From Haplosporangium gracile (lineage: Eukaryota > Mortierellomycota > Mortierellomycetes > Mortierellales > Mortierellaceae): a stretch of 31,252 nucleotides of DNA. The stretch's first letter is position 1. Each line of letters opens with the position of its first letter. The stretch covers positions 3,050 to 34,301 of the forward strand of contig JAAAUF010000253.1 of NCBI GenBank assembly GCA_015499985.1, written 5' to 3'. The position numbers and the translations under genes are program-made. The notes under the pieces were generated by a model. It was given only the letters and a program-made list of their open reading frames with translations. It ran no database searches and had not been told where the DNA came from. This document shows, piece by piece, positions 20,799-31,252 of the stretch.

Positions 20799-22974
20799 TT
20801 AGATCTGGAACTTGAAGGTAAAGAAATCATCATCAAAGTGGTGAACACGGACATAACCATCCTCTCCACCACTGGCAAAGGAACGACCGTCGGGGTGGAT
20901 GGCAATGGTGTTGATGGGTCCGAAATGTCCACGGACACGGCCGACCTCCTCCTCGAGGACCTTGTGCCAGAATCGGCACTCGAATTTACCCTGTCGGCTG
21001 CTGGTCGTTGTGACATCCATGGCCTCCTGTCCTCCTCCGACAACAACGAACTCCTGGTGCTTGGGCATAATGGCCGCAGAGTTGAGGGGAGTATCAGTGG
21101 TGTATGTCTTGAGAACCTCCAATGACTCCGTCTCGAGAATCTTGGCCGACTTGTCCTTGGAAGCAGTAATGAAGTAGGTGCGATCAGCAGACATCTGCAA
21201 GTCGGTCAAGGTCAACTCGTGAACCTTGTTGGTGCTGATGCACTCTCCAGACTGTGTTTTTGTTTTTGTTTCCATAGCGTGGTGATAAGTTGAAGTGAAT
21301 CCAGAATTGTAAATGCCATATCGTGTTAAGGAAAAGAAAAAATACATAAGTTGGTTAGATATCGGCTGAGATCCGACTCAAAGTACAAAAATATAAAAAA
21401 CAATTCGTTACCTTAGGGTCGATCAAGGCGACGGATCCGTTCTCGCGACCAGCAACAATGTATCTGTTAAGAGCACCCCATGCAGCGACGGTGATCTTAG
21501 GGCCCTCGGGGTTGAAGTTGTAGACAGGGTCGGACGAGACTATTTCATTACAAGAGAGCCTGGATCAGCACTTGAGGCCAAAACAATAACGGTAATCCTG
21601 TAGCGCAAAAAAAAGGAATAAGATATTGAAAAATGCGCCATAGAGTGACATACCGGTCTCGGTGACGCCGTTCTCGACACTGAAGATCTGGAGGGTAGCG
21701 GGGTAACCCATACGGGGCTCAGTGACAATAAGGACCAACTTGTCGTCCTCAGAGAACTGGACGCATCTGACGGCGGTGTTGAACTCCCACGACTTTAAGC
21801 ACTTTCCGTTCGAGACATCCCAGAGCTTGGCAGTGTTGTCTGCCGATCCAGAGACCAAAAGCGTGCTCGAGGCTAGAAAGTTGTAAAAGGGAATCGGGTT
21901 TATGATGAGTTCTTTAGTTCCTCTCCTTTTGCATGAAAATTCAGTAGGTAGCCTGTCTTGATGTGTATTGTTTCCTCCTTGAGTGTCTTCCAAATCGTCC
22001 ATTTTAGGCAGAACCATCAAAATGATTGTCTTTCCTGTAAGTTCTTTGGATCATCCATCAGGCGTAATGCCAACAAGCTTGCTTGTCCTGCTGCGTTCCC
22101 ATACTGCAATTCTTCATTACTGCGGGAAGATCATCTTCTCCTTGGTCGACTGCGCCATGTCCACCGAGGATGTTGTTGTCCTTTCTTTGGCAGAATATAG
22201 GATTCTCCTTTGTCTTCCTGTCACTGCCATGTCCTGTCCTGTCTGTATTGATAAAGTGTTGTCCCAATGTGCCTTCGACATATCCAGTAAAAGAGAACTC
22301 CTCGTCCAATGGTACAAGTTACTGCCAGGGCCAGGGCCAGAGCCAGGGCGGGTAGTTTGTCCCAAAGGCATAGAAGGAGGAGACTTACAGTTGACATCAA
22401 CGGTCCAGACAGCACCAACGTGTCCCTCGTATGTGCCGAGACGCTCTCCGTTGTGAGAGAACCAGGCATTGACGACATGATCCTTGGACACGGAAAAGAG
22501 CAAATCTCCCTCGCGGTTGTATTTGATTTGCGTCAACGAACGTTCGTGACCCTGAAGAAGAATGGGACGCTATTGAAAGTTTGAACATGTGGAAAGTGGA
22601 AGTGCCGATTAGAGAAGCGAAGTGATGGGTAAGGTGTTTTTGTGTGTCTCCGAGGGCATTGTTGGTGGTGGTTCCTGGTTCTTGTGCGTGTAGATCTGTT
22701 ATTATTTGGGAGAGCCATCATCCTGGTTGTAGGACTGTTGAACGAGGGGAGGGAGGCGAGGGAGGGGTGTTCTACGTGGTGCAACTGTCTGTGTTTGAAT
22801 AAAAAAAGAAGAGTGCGTGTTTGTTGTTGCTGAGAGGGAGCAAGTGAAGGATGGAAGAGTGATGTTGTATAACTGTAATGAGAGGTCGTGCTGGTCATTG
22901 TCGTTGTGGCTGCAGTTTTGCGTTTTTTGTCAGCAGCCTTGAAGACAGTGAAGGATTCCTGGTTTTAGTACCAT
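20799..22974 (-). CDS. TIF34: Eukaryotic translation initiation factor 3 subunit I (327 aa)
   Basis: Five exons, read on the minus strand: 22974-22972 (ATG only), 22569-22389, 21872-21654, 21539-21412 and 21251-20799. They sum to 984 nt in frame, with a TAA at 20801-20799. The product is a WD40 propeller. The N terminus [11 protein letters not shown] leads into repeat 1 ([25 protein letters not shown]). Later come [33 protein letters not shown] and [13 protein letters not shown] near the C terminus. These are hallmark eIF3i strings, and the length is normal for the family. In the cell it is part of the cytosolic eIF3 complex, pairs with eIF3g and eIF3b, and supports 43S recruitment and scanning. 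The first exon is inferred: an in-frame stop precedes Arg2, and the only well-placed ATG directly followed by GT is at 22974, with A at -3. The rest is secure. Confidence 0.95.
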
Positions 22975-23742
22975 GGTTGAATGTGAAGTCTGTTGGTCGG
23001 TGGAGAAGAAAGAAAAACAGACTCTGACTGGAGTGGACCATAAAATATTTGCAACAACAACAGACAGGGGAAACCAAGAAGTGACTATTAACACGTGCGA
23101 TCATGATTCACTACCATAACATCATCTCTCTAAATTGTCACGTGTAGTTCATCTGGACACAGGACTTCAGAAGACAAAATAACGGCGCTCTAATGGCATG
23201 CACCGCGTCTATCTATGTATCAGTGTCGGCCTCCTCTCTCTTCCTCGCCAGCACTGCATGCATGCTATGATATGAGCCATCTTCCGACTTTGAAGACGGG
23301 CAAGTAGCACGTAACTCATAAAGCTATTCAACTATGAAAGATAAAGTTCGAGAAGGCGCCTTTGATTCCTGTGCCTGAATTTACATTCTCGCTAGGTTGG
23401 ACAGGGACAGGGTCCTTGCGAGCGGTGCGGTCATCGATTTCAATCCTTCGGCATGTAATTTGTTTGTTTGTTGGTCTGCTCCTTTGTCTCTTTTGCCCTA
23501 TCGTTCATTGTTTTTTCTTTGTGTTCTTAGACGAGGTCATCGTTTCCTCATTGTTTATTTTTTCTCTTATTCTGCATTCGAGATGCTTTCCCCTGACCTC
23601 ATTCAGTTACACTTTTTTTTTTCTTTCAGGAACAAAACGCCATTGGCTTAAAAAATAGTCAACGTTCGTTCCCTCTTTCTTTCTTTCCTTCAATCTCATC
23701 ATCCTTCTTACTTTCTTTACATTAATCTCACGCGCTGATATC
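22975..23742. promoter_or_regulatory. Divergent promoter region, eIF3i and GH17
   Basis: About 770 nt between the two outward-reading genes with no supportable ORF. It contains GCATGCA (23196-23202), a double TGCATGCATGC (23255-23265), and a T/C-rich leader (about 23660-23720) before the GH17 ATG. It must hold both promoters unless the eIF3i start lies closer in. Confidence 0.5.
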
Positions 23743-25363
23743 ATGACCCACCACGACCACAGTACCAATAATAACCTCACACATCTGGACGACGAAGACG
23801 AGACCGACGACTATGGCTACGACCGCAACGCATCCTATGCCACCCACTCAACTCCTCAACAACGCCGCCAAGGCCATCAACATCATGCAACCGACAAGAC
23901 CAATAAAGCAGGAGCAGTACCGGTTAGAACAAAAAGATCGAGCACGCTGAGAAGAGTGCTGTGGGTGATTGCAGTGCTGGTTGTTCTGGCGGTGGTGGGT
24001 GTTCTTGCGTGGTACTTTGCGGTCTACAAGAAGAACCATGACAATGGCGGAAGTGATGGTGGTAAGGGTAGTGGTTCCAAGGGAGGATCTAATGCTGATG
24101 TGGGCGATGGTACAGCTGGACAAGGCAACACTAGTAAGTTCTATTCTGACTAGAAGTGGATATTTGTGAACAGAAGGTGGAAAAGGAGACATGCTAAAGT
24201 TCTCTTGGAAGGAAGAACGGTGCATCATCGGCTGAGAGCAATTCCCTCCATCACATCGCATCAATTGATTAATCCTTTGCACTTGCTTTTTACATGCAAC
24301 CATTGTAGTCATATCACCAAATGGAACGGTGATCCCAAATGACCCGCACAAGCTGAAACGCGTCTTTTACGGCATGGCCTACGTGCCCCTCAACGCTCAA
24401 CTCCCCAATTGCTACAACACCCAACAGACCGTCGATAACGAGCTCCTTCTCCTCGTCCAGGCAACAAAACGCGTTCGACTCTACGGCACAGACTGTAACG
24501 CCCTCCGCTTCACCATTGACGCCATTCAACGGCTAAAACTCGACCTCCAAGTCGTTGTCGGCATCTGGATCGATAAAGATGCAGCCACATACACGCGACA
24601 GACTGAAGAATTCTTTGCTGTTGTAGCTAAGTATGGATGGACTAATATTATTGGCGTTTCAGTCGGAAACGAGGTCATGTTTGACCAGGTCGAGCCGCTG
24701 TCGAACCTGATGGCACAGATCACTGCGGTCAAGAACAAAGTTGTTCAATTGGGCCACCCTGAGATCCCTGTTTTTACGTCGGATCTAGAGGGTGCGAACC
24801 GCCCACCGTTGACTAACCGGGAGGATCTTGCCGGTGTCAACTTGCATCCGTTCTTTTCTGGCGTCCCTGTTGAAACAGCTGCTTCTTGGTTCTGGACATA
24901 TTTGAATAACACTGTCACCCCTGCTGTCCAGCAAGGAAACGCCAAACCCATCCCTCTTTGGATCACCGAGGTCGGCTGGCCCACCTTCCCCGCCACCGGT
25001 AACACCAGTACGTTCTCTTTTCTTCTCTTTCTGTTATTTTACTCACTCTCACTCTCTCTCTCTCCCTGCATTTTTGTATCGAATGGGTATCAATTGAACC
25101 TTCTCACACACACAAACCAACTCCATCCCTTCCCTCCTCTTCTCCTGAGAATAGATGCATCGATTCCCTCGATCCCAAATTTGCAAAAGTTTGTCGATAC
25201 TTGGCTGTGCGATGCCAATGCCAAGAACCTGCCATATTACTTTTTCGAATTCTTTGATGCCCCCTGGAAGATCTGGCTCGGCTCGGCTGTTGAAGGGTTT
25301 TGGGGTCTCTTGACCGTCGACAAGCGACTCAAAGTCGAGCTGCCTGATTGTCTCGCCAACTAG
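23743..25363 (+). CDS. Type II membrane GH17 glucan endo-1,3-beta-glucosidase (432 aa)
   Basis: Three exons (23743-24133, 24309-25007, 25155-25363) sum to 1299 nt in frame. Residues 1-70 are hydrophilic, rich in His, Asp, Asn and Gln, and presumably cytosolic. A single transmembrane helix follows at about 72-94 (VLWVIAVLVVLAVVGVLAWY), then a Gly/Ser-rich stalk. The GH17 domain fills the rest. The acid/base Glu lies in GVSVGNEVMFD, the nucleophile Glu in WITEVGWPTFP, and the conserved RLYGTDCN and YYFFEFFDAPWK strings are present. The layout matches the BtgC-like fungal wall glucanases, which cleave or remodel beta-1,3-glucan outside the plasma membrane. Both introns begin right after an Asn-Thr-rich string and are in phase 1. 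Start choice: first ATG of the open frame, after a pyrimidine-rich leader. Confidence 0.94.
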
Positions 25364-25592
25364 TATTCATTCCTTAGTTAGTTCGTTCTCCTTTTTAGGC
25401 CTGTCTCGTAATGAAATTGTAAATCCTTGGCCCTCGTGTATGTGTCCTCATTTGAGTGTTGCGCTGCAAAAGCCACAAGTGCTAGCTCTTTGTCTTTTCT
25501 CCCTTTGATGCGCGTTCCTTTTTTCTTTCTTGTTCTCCTTCCCTTTTCTCTCATCACACATCTTCTCTCCACCAACCAACAACGACATCACC

Positions 25593-27315
25593 ATGCCAGA
25601 ATCGCCAGCCCTCCACCCAAAAATCGAATGCTACGACCAAGGATTCCTTAAGGTCTCTGACATCCACACCGTCCATTACGAGCAGTCTGGAAACCCCACT
25701 GGAAAGCCCGTCATCTACCTCCATGGTGGTCCAGGTGGTGGAGTCTCGTCCCACGACCGTCGTTATTTCGACCCTTCGGTATACAGGATTATCCTCCTTG
25801 ACCAACGTGGTGCTGGCAAGTCGACTCCCACGGCTTGTTTGGAGGACAACACGACTTGGGCACTGGTCGATGATATTGAGAAGTTGAGAGAGCATCTCCA
25901 GATTGAGAAGTGGGTTGTTTTTGGTGGTTCTTGGGGAAGCACCCTCAGGTAAGCTAAGCGTTTTGTCAATTGAGCTACTGGGAGACAGCCTTTGAGAGAG
26001 CAATTGATGGCTGTTGGGTGTGTAAGAAATGGTGTCGTTGTTTATGTTTGTTTGAACATGGAACGCAATCAAAAGATTTTCTTATTTTTTTTCCCAGGAG
26101 GTGAGAGCAGGGGTGGGCGTTACTAAAAGAGGAGTCGATTCCCTCCCCTCCTCTCCAATGAGATTAGTAGCGTGAGAAACAAGTTCGAAATTCAAGAAGA
26201 ACGCAGTGGATTTTTTTTAGTTCATGAGAATAGTGGGGCTGGGTTTGGAGGAATGACGCGATTGAACTCACCCATTATTCTTTTTTTTTCGTTCTCATGA
26301 CTCTGAATTAGCTTGGTATATGCTCAGGAGCACCCTTCCCGTGTCAAGGCCTTGATCCTCCGCGGTATCTTCATGCTGCGCAAGTCCGAGCTCAGATGGT
26401 TCTACGAGCACGGTGGTGCCTCCAACATCTTCCCTGGTATGTTATACTTTTTAATACTGCTGCGTTCTTTTACCTCTTTTTTTTTAATTATCAGTAATGA
26501 TTCAGTGTACGCCAGGTAGTCAGGAACAAGAACAGGAGGACACAATGGATCGTGGACAAGCAATTATGGACGATGGACATGGAAAGCAGAACAAGACACA
26601 GCAACGGCCGGACAGCTGATCAAAATATCAATAACGGAGACAGTCAATCAACAAAGAGCGAGTGATCGTGGACATCATTGTTCCGGACATCAATTATGAA
26701 TCGATCAATCAACCACAAATATCAAACAACGGACAACTGGTCATACATTCCGTCGTTCTTTCAACGATCAATAAAAAAAGCAATCAAACAACGGACGACT
26801 GACCATGGACACCTCCTTCCCCTAACAATCAATTAGATGCATGGGACGAGTATGTGAAGCCTATCCCCGAGAACGAGCGCGACAACTTCATCGCCGCCTA
26901 CCACAAGCGCCTCACCGGCTCCGACGAAGAAGAGCGCATCCGCTGCGCCAAGGCCTGGTCAACCTGGGAATGCTCAACCTCAAAGCTCTACGTCGACCCT
27001 GTCGAGGTCGCCAAGGCCTCAGAGGACATCTGGGCTCTTGCCTTTGCTCGTATCGAGTGCCACTATTTCTTCAACAAGGGCTTCTTCAAGACCGACGCTC
27101 ATATCCTTGAGAACGTGGACAAGATCCGTCATATCCCTGCGACGATTGTTCAGGGCCGTTATGATGTTGTCTGCCCTGCTACTTCGGCTTGGGATCTGCA
27201 CAAGGTCTGGCCTGAGGCTCAGTTTGAGTTTATGGCGGATGCGGGCCACTCTGCCAAGGAGCTCGCGACCACTGCTCGCCTTGTCCAGGCTGCCGAGGAG
27301 TACAAGACCCTGTAA
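25593..27315 (+). CDS. pip: Proline iminopeptidase, alpha/beta-hydrolase family S33 (319 aa)
   Basis: Three exons (25593-25948, 26312-26436, 26837-27315) sum to 960 nt in frame. The enzyme removes N-terminal proline from peptides in the cytosol. Seen: the oxyanion HGGPGGG motif (about 46-52), LLDQRGAGKS, the nucleophile elbow GGSWGS (about 112-117, with intron 1 starting two codons later), the family string LRGIFMLRKSELRWFYEHG, catalytic Asp in VQGRYDVVCP and catalytic His in ADAGHSA near the C terminus. Length is normal for the S33 PIP family. Introns are unusually long for this window (363 and 400 nt), and the second carries internal repeats. The gene follows the GH17 stop by only about 230 nt on the same strand; no functional link is implied. 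Confidence 0.97.
26437..26836 (+). other. Repeat-bearing intron 2 of the iminopeptidase
   Basis: A 400-nt intron with GTATGT donor and TTAG acceptor. It is rich in CAATCAA-type words and carries an exact 14-bp direct repeat, ATCAAACAACGGAC, at 26721-26734 and 26783-26796. Several GGACATC/GGACGAT variants also occur. No ORF of note. Confidence 0.6.
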
Positions 27316-29808
27316 ATACCTTTCTTCATCCTTTCCTTTGTGTCAGACTTCAACCCACTATTTTCATATTAAAAGATCGAATTACCCTCCTTTTTTTTTC
27401 TTTCTCTCTTGCTGCTTGCCACTTTGTTCTCGTCTTACGAACAATCAAAAATGAAGACCAAAAAGGGACATAAGAAAATACATACGCACACAGTCCTCTT
27501 CATAGATCAGTTGACAAAAATCCAAGGAGCAGAATCAAGACGTGATTCTTGGTTCGCTTATGTTTCGATTATTCGTATTTGTCCGACCGGCTGATGATCA
27601 TCCCCCAGCTACACACACACACACAACTCACCAAACAAAAGTACGCCACTCCCTAGCATCGGTGGCGACAATAGAAGTAAGGCTGTAAGTTGAAACGCCA
27701 AGCCTAGAGTGTTGAGTGTTTCCAGAAAGTAGTCAGAAGGTAGGAAAGGAGGGAGGGAGCGTATTGATGTAGTGGGTATCTGATTGGCGACAACCCGTGC
27801 CGTGGAGCATGTCTCGCAACTTTGTATTTTTTCCACTTCTTCTTCTTACATGCTTCGGTAATGCATTTTGTTTGTGTTGGAATAACTTTCGGGGAATAAA
27901 TGAGGGGCATGCGATAAAAGACAAAAGACCACAAACGTAGTTCTGGATAGTGGAAGAGGTTACCACAGTAGTGCGGAGAAGAGAAAGGGAATGAGGGCAT
28001 TTGTGCCTTGTTTGGACGGTGATGATGGTACGTATCTGTTTTGGAGAGAAGAGAGAGAGAGAAGAAGCATGAGGGCGAGGCTGGATGGACTGAGCATGTT
28101 TGCCGCTTAAGTATGTAACAAAAGACAAGGAAGACGAATACGCGGAGCGGGGATAGAAATATGGCCGCGAAAAGAATGGACAGGAAATGTGCGAGAGTGC
28201 TGACAACAGGAAGCATACTCCAGAACCCCAAAACAAAGGCGATCGCCCCCCAAACCCTTCCAGAAATAAAAATCGACTCATGGTTTCCTTTTGTTTCCTA
28301 ATGATAGCAGTGTGTCTCTACGCCTCTTTCTCTTTTCCTTTTGCAGTTTCTCAATCACTGCCAGGTACTGCAACAAAAAAAAAAAAAAAAAAAAATGAAA
28401 ACATAGGGTCTTGTGTATGTGTGATTGTTACTAGAAATAGCTGTTTCTCGTCTCCGTCTCCGAAAATAATTTCACTTTTGTACGCGGATTAGTTCTGTCA
28501 GAGATGAAGGGTTTGTTTGTGTGACCCAAGCAGGGTTGACCGATCAACGGTCAGGCTCAAGGGAAGAAAAGGGAGTTGGGAATGTCATATGTATCGTTGA
28601 ACAATGAGGCGTAAAAGAGTAGAGAGAGAGAGAGGGATGAGAAAGTGTGAATGGTCGTGCGCTTTTGAACGCTCATCCGTGACAAAGCATTTGATGCATC
28701 TCACCATTCACGATGGACAGGCAAAAAGAAAAAAAGAAATAAAAAAGGAAACGAGAATGATGGCACGCGGGCTTTTGTTTGCATAGTTGACAAAATTGCT
28801 ATCCGAACGTCAAGGGTTTGTTTTTCGTCGTTTTTCTCCTCTCTCCTCATTGTGAAAGAAATAGGAAGGAGGTATATAAGAGCGTAAGAAAAGGCAAAAT
28901 GCAAGTAAGGGATCACATTCCTTATTTTTCTCAACGCCTTCGTGAACGCTTAACGGAGATAGAGGAGACGAAGAGTGAAAGTGTGAGAGAGAGGGAGAGA
29001 ATGCATGGTTAATCTCACCTCACCTGATGGTGATGGGACATGAAATCTGGTTTACTCACCTCTTCTCTTGGCAACAGCAATAGGTAAAAGTCAAGAGTCA
29101 TCATTATGTTGGCGGTACTGAGACTGATGAGGTACTTGTAGATACCAAGCTGAGTTACAGAGGCTAGCTCTCTTTGATAAACACAGCAGAGGCAAAAAAG
29201 AACAATGGGAAAGACATGAACACTGTTACTTAAGCAGCCTGCTCCAGTTTGGATGTACCCCTCTACGGGTATCTCTGTCATATATGAAAGGGATATCCCC
29301 CCTCCCTGTCGAATTGTGCCATGAGTAAAAGAGTGAAGATTACCAAGAGTAAATAGGTGTTATAGTCAAGGGATGAGTGATCATAGCCCTAAGGAACAGC
29401 AACAGTAACAGGAAACCATTTAGTTGTGTATTCATGCATCGTTGAAAAAAATAATTGCGCGCCAATGCTTATCACCCTTCTCACTTTCTCTATATGAATT
29501 TGTACCCCATACCTAGTCTTACACTCTCAACGTCGCCGTTTCTTTGATCCGTTAGTCCAGACCGGACACATTTCACCACAAGCCTGTCTGTACTATGTGC
29601 ACCAAACCATAACCATAAACAACACAAAGAACAGGAAAAAGTGCTCTCAATCTCTTGAGGTTTGGTCACAGTCGACCGACAACAGACAACAATTGAATAA
29701 AAAGGACGCCTTCCTCCCTCCCTCTTCGTTTTCTTTTTCTTCACTCATCTTTCATCTCTCACCCTCCCCTCTCCTTCCTCCTTCACATACATACATATCT
29801 CACACATA
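27316..29808. other. 2.5-kb intergenic region without a supported gene
   Basis: No recognisable protein. Two overlapping minus-strand frames (27704-28281) and one at 29015-29281 are open, but they are low-complexity or unlike known proteins. The region holds a GCATGC at 27907, an A21 run (28375-28395) and short GA repeats (28045-28062, 28621-28634). A C/T-rich leader (about 29710-29785) belongs to the next gene. I saw no tRNA-like A/B boxes. Confidence 0.45.
28375..28395. repeat. Poly-A run (21 nt)
   Basis: Uninterrupted A tract in the intergenic region. It could be a simple-sequence expansion or the tail of an old retroposed sequence; no upstream retroelement coding is visible. Confidence 0.9.
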
Positions 29809-30487
29809 ATGAAGTCCATCGCCCTCATCGCCCTCTCCACCCTCGCCTTGGCCTCTCAGGCCACCGCCCAGCTCATCGCCTACTCGGCCCCTATCGCTGC
29901 CACCCAGTGGACGTAAGTTCATTTTGCTTCTCCCCTTTATTCATTTCAGGCACACTCGTATTCCACTCCTTTGAGCTAACAGTTTACGTATCCTACTTTT
30001 ACATCGGACATAAAGTGCTGGAAAGCCCGCTACAATCTCTTGGACCAACTCATGCAACCAGGTCGTCGGCAACACAACCTTCCCTGTCTACCTCAACCAG
30101 CAGGTCGGGACATACCAGGTCCAGGTGCCTGGCATTCCCGAGCTCGGATACCTCGACTGCAAAAAGGCCGGCAAGATCACCGTCCAGGTCCCCGCCACCT
30201 TGCCTCAGGGCAACGCCTACTCTATCCTGGTCACTAACGGCGGTAACCAGTCCTACTCGGCTTTGTTCACTATTCTCAGCACCATCCCAGGATCGACTAC
30301 CTCGGCTTTGCCTACCACTACCTTGCCCCCTGTTACTACTACTACCGTTGCACCCATCACGACTACCTCTGCCCCTCCCACTGTTACAACGACCCCTCCT
30401 ACCAAGCCTAACCAGGCTGGTGCTCTCAAGACCGGATCCCAGGTCGCTTTCGTCGTTGTTGCCGCTGTTGCTTCCTTGTTGCTTTAA
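29809..30487 (+). CDS. GPI-anchored Ser/Thr-rich wall protein, Kre9/Knh1-like (191 aa)
   Basis: Two exons (29809-29912, 30016-30487) sum to 576 nt in frame. A signal peptide covers residues 1-20 (hydrophobic core ALIALSTLALA, cleavage likely after QATA). A compact beta-rich domain of about 90 residues begins AGKPATISWTNSC and ends in NQSYSALFTIL. Its pattern matches the Kre9/Knh1 N-terminal family found in fungal surface proteins. Then comes a Thr/Pro/Ser linker suited to O-glycosylation, a short KTGSQ spacer, and a hydrophobic C terminus (VAFVVVAAVASLLL) fitting a GPI attachment signal. It probably sits on the outer plasma membrane or wall. The biochemical role is unknown, since proteins of this type are usually assigned by architecture only. 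The intron splits the Thr codon after QW. Confidence 0.86.
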
Positions 30488-31252
30488 GAGCTTTCAGCAT
30501 TTTCGTTTAAAACGAAGGCTTTCATCTACCATTTACTTCCCATCTACTTCCTCCCTATACGAGAAAAAACTACTCCTCATCTAATACCTTGTCTTCTTTC
30601 TTGGCAGCATACGCAGAATACTATCGAAAAACACTCTTAATCGTAATAAAAAAAAATATGCATAATGGACACATAGTTGAGACACGCATGAGCAAGAGCA
30701 TGAGAAAACTCTTAGTTTGAGAAAGAAAGCAGTAGCAGACAAGGGACCAGATCCATCTAGGGAATAGGGAAAAAGAAAAGGGGAGAAGGAACCAGGACGG
30801 GAAGCCAGATATGAAAAAGAAGCCGATGACATCTTTGCAGGACAGGAAAATATGAAAAGAAACAACATGTTTAGTTTGTTTTTGTTCGCCTATCTCGTTT
30901 CCGCTTTCCTCATTTTGCATATTTCGGGGTTTGTAGCTTGACTCCTGTCTGTCTCTCCTCTCTCGTCTTGTCCACTCCCTATTTGTTGTTTGCTCTCGAA
31001 TGTAACCACTTTTCTGCCCAACAGGATGCAGTTTGTCTCTCTCTTCTCTTTCTCCCTCCCTCCTTCTCCCCTCACCCTTCTCGGACCAAACAATTCCGTA
31101 TTTCCCCCTTTATTCCGTTCTCTGTCTCGCTGACATTCCTCTTCAACGGTATGTTTTTTCCAAGAATAGAGTAGGTCCATGAAAACAAGACAAAAAATGG
31201 CAGTTTATTGTCGAATGTGACAAAACACAAACAGGCAGGCAGAGAACGGAAT
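30488..31252. other. Downstream flank of the GPI protein gene
   Basis: No gene supported. A candidate poly(A) signal is at 30645-30650. The rest is purine-rich and then pyrimidine-rich (about 31035-31145). The latter could be the leader of a gene beyond the window, but no ATG with a coding-like frame follows. Confidence 0.5.
30645..30650 (+). terminator. Candidate poly(A) signal after GPI protein gene
   Basis: AATAAA about 158 nt after the stop codon, running into an A-rich tract. Confidence 0.35.

Noticed and set aside
27704..28281. Overlapping 175- and 182-codon minus-strand frames
   Set aside because: Two frames open over the same C/T-rich DNA, both S/F/P/L-rich with no domain, which is what low-complexity sequence produces by chance.
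29015..29281. 88-codon minus-strand frame ending near a good GGTGAGTAA donor
   Set aside because: The peptide is hydrophobic but resembles nothing I recognise, and no following exon with coding character could be paired to the donor.
1..31252. CRISPR array, phage or bacterial mobile element
   Set aside because: All genes are eukaryotic with spliceosomal introns, and no regularly spaced repeat-spacer structure exists.

Overview
The window looks like nuclear DNA from an early-diverging filamentous fungus, most likely Mortierellomycotina. This is an inference from short GT-AG introns, pyrimidine-rich leaders just before the ATGs, and the fungal style of the encoded proteins. I ran no database search. 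One run of 10 Ns (11725-11734) marks an assembly gap inside a CT/poly-T tract.

Left two thirds (about 0.7-20.6 kb): a head-to-tail array of six paralogous class A FAD-dependent monooxygenase genes, all on the + strand. Copies 2-5 (4292-6684, 7787-10197, 11913-14375, 15068-17689) splice into complete proteins of 508, 512, 516 and 487 aa. Each has the GxGxxG, DG and GD flavin-binding motifs at nearly the same residue positions. Exons 1, 4, 5 and 6 are exactly 172, 292, 11 and 198 nt in all four. The 11-nt exon 5 is a microexon that supplies most of the ACHK part of the GD motif. The two outer copies are decayed. Copy 1 (669-2612) lacks exons 1-2, has GN for GD, carries an internal deletion and has a Trp-to-TGA nonsense change. 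Copy 6 (18376-20561) has a frameshift in GxGxxG, three in-frame stops and destroyed microexon splice sites. The array therefore looks like birth-and-death evolution with an intact centre and dying edges. The C-terminal tails have diverged strongly (poly-Q, Ala/Thr, Lys/Glu).

Right third: an eIF3i (TIF34) gene on the - strand (20799-22974), which converges on the array and diverges from a type II membrane GH17 beta-1,3-glucanase (23743-25363). Next come a proline iminopeptidase (25593-27315), a 2.5-kb stretch with no gene I can support, and a small GPI-anchored Ser/Thr-rich cell-wall protein with a Kre9/Knh1-like domain (29809-30487). These look like ordinary housekeeping and cell-wall genes with no evident functional link to the array.

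The far left edge holds a - strand ORF fragment with two Cys pairs (115-396), next to a 15-bp direct repeat. It may be a mobile-element remnant. No polyketide synthase, NRPS, terpene cyclase, P450, transporter or regulator sits among the monooxygenases, so this is a paralog array and not a classical biosynthetic cluster.
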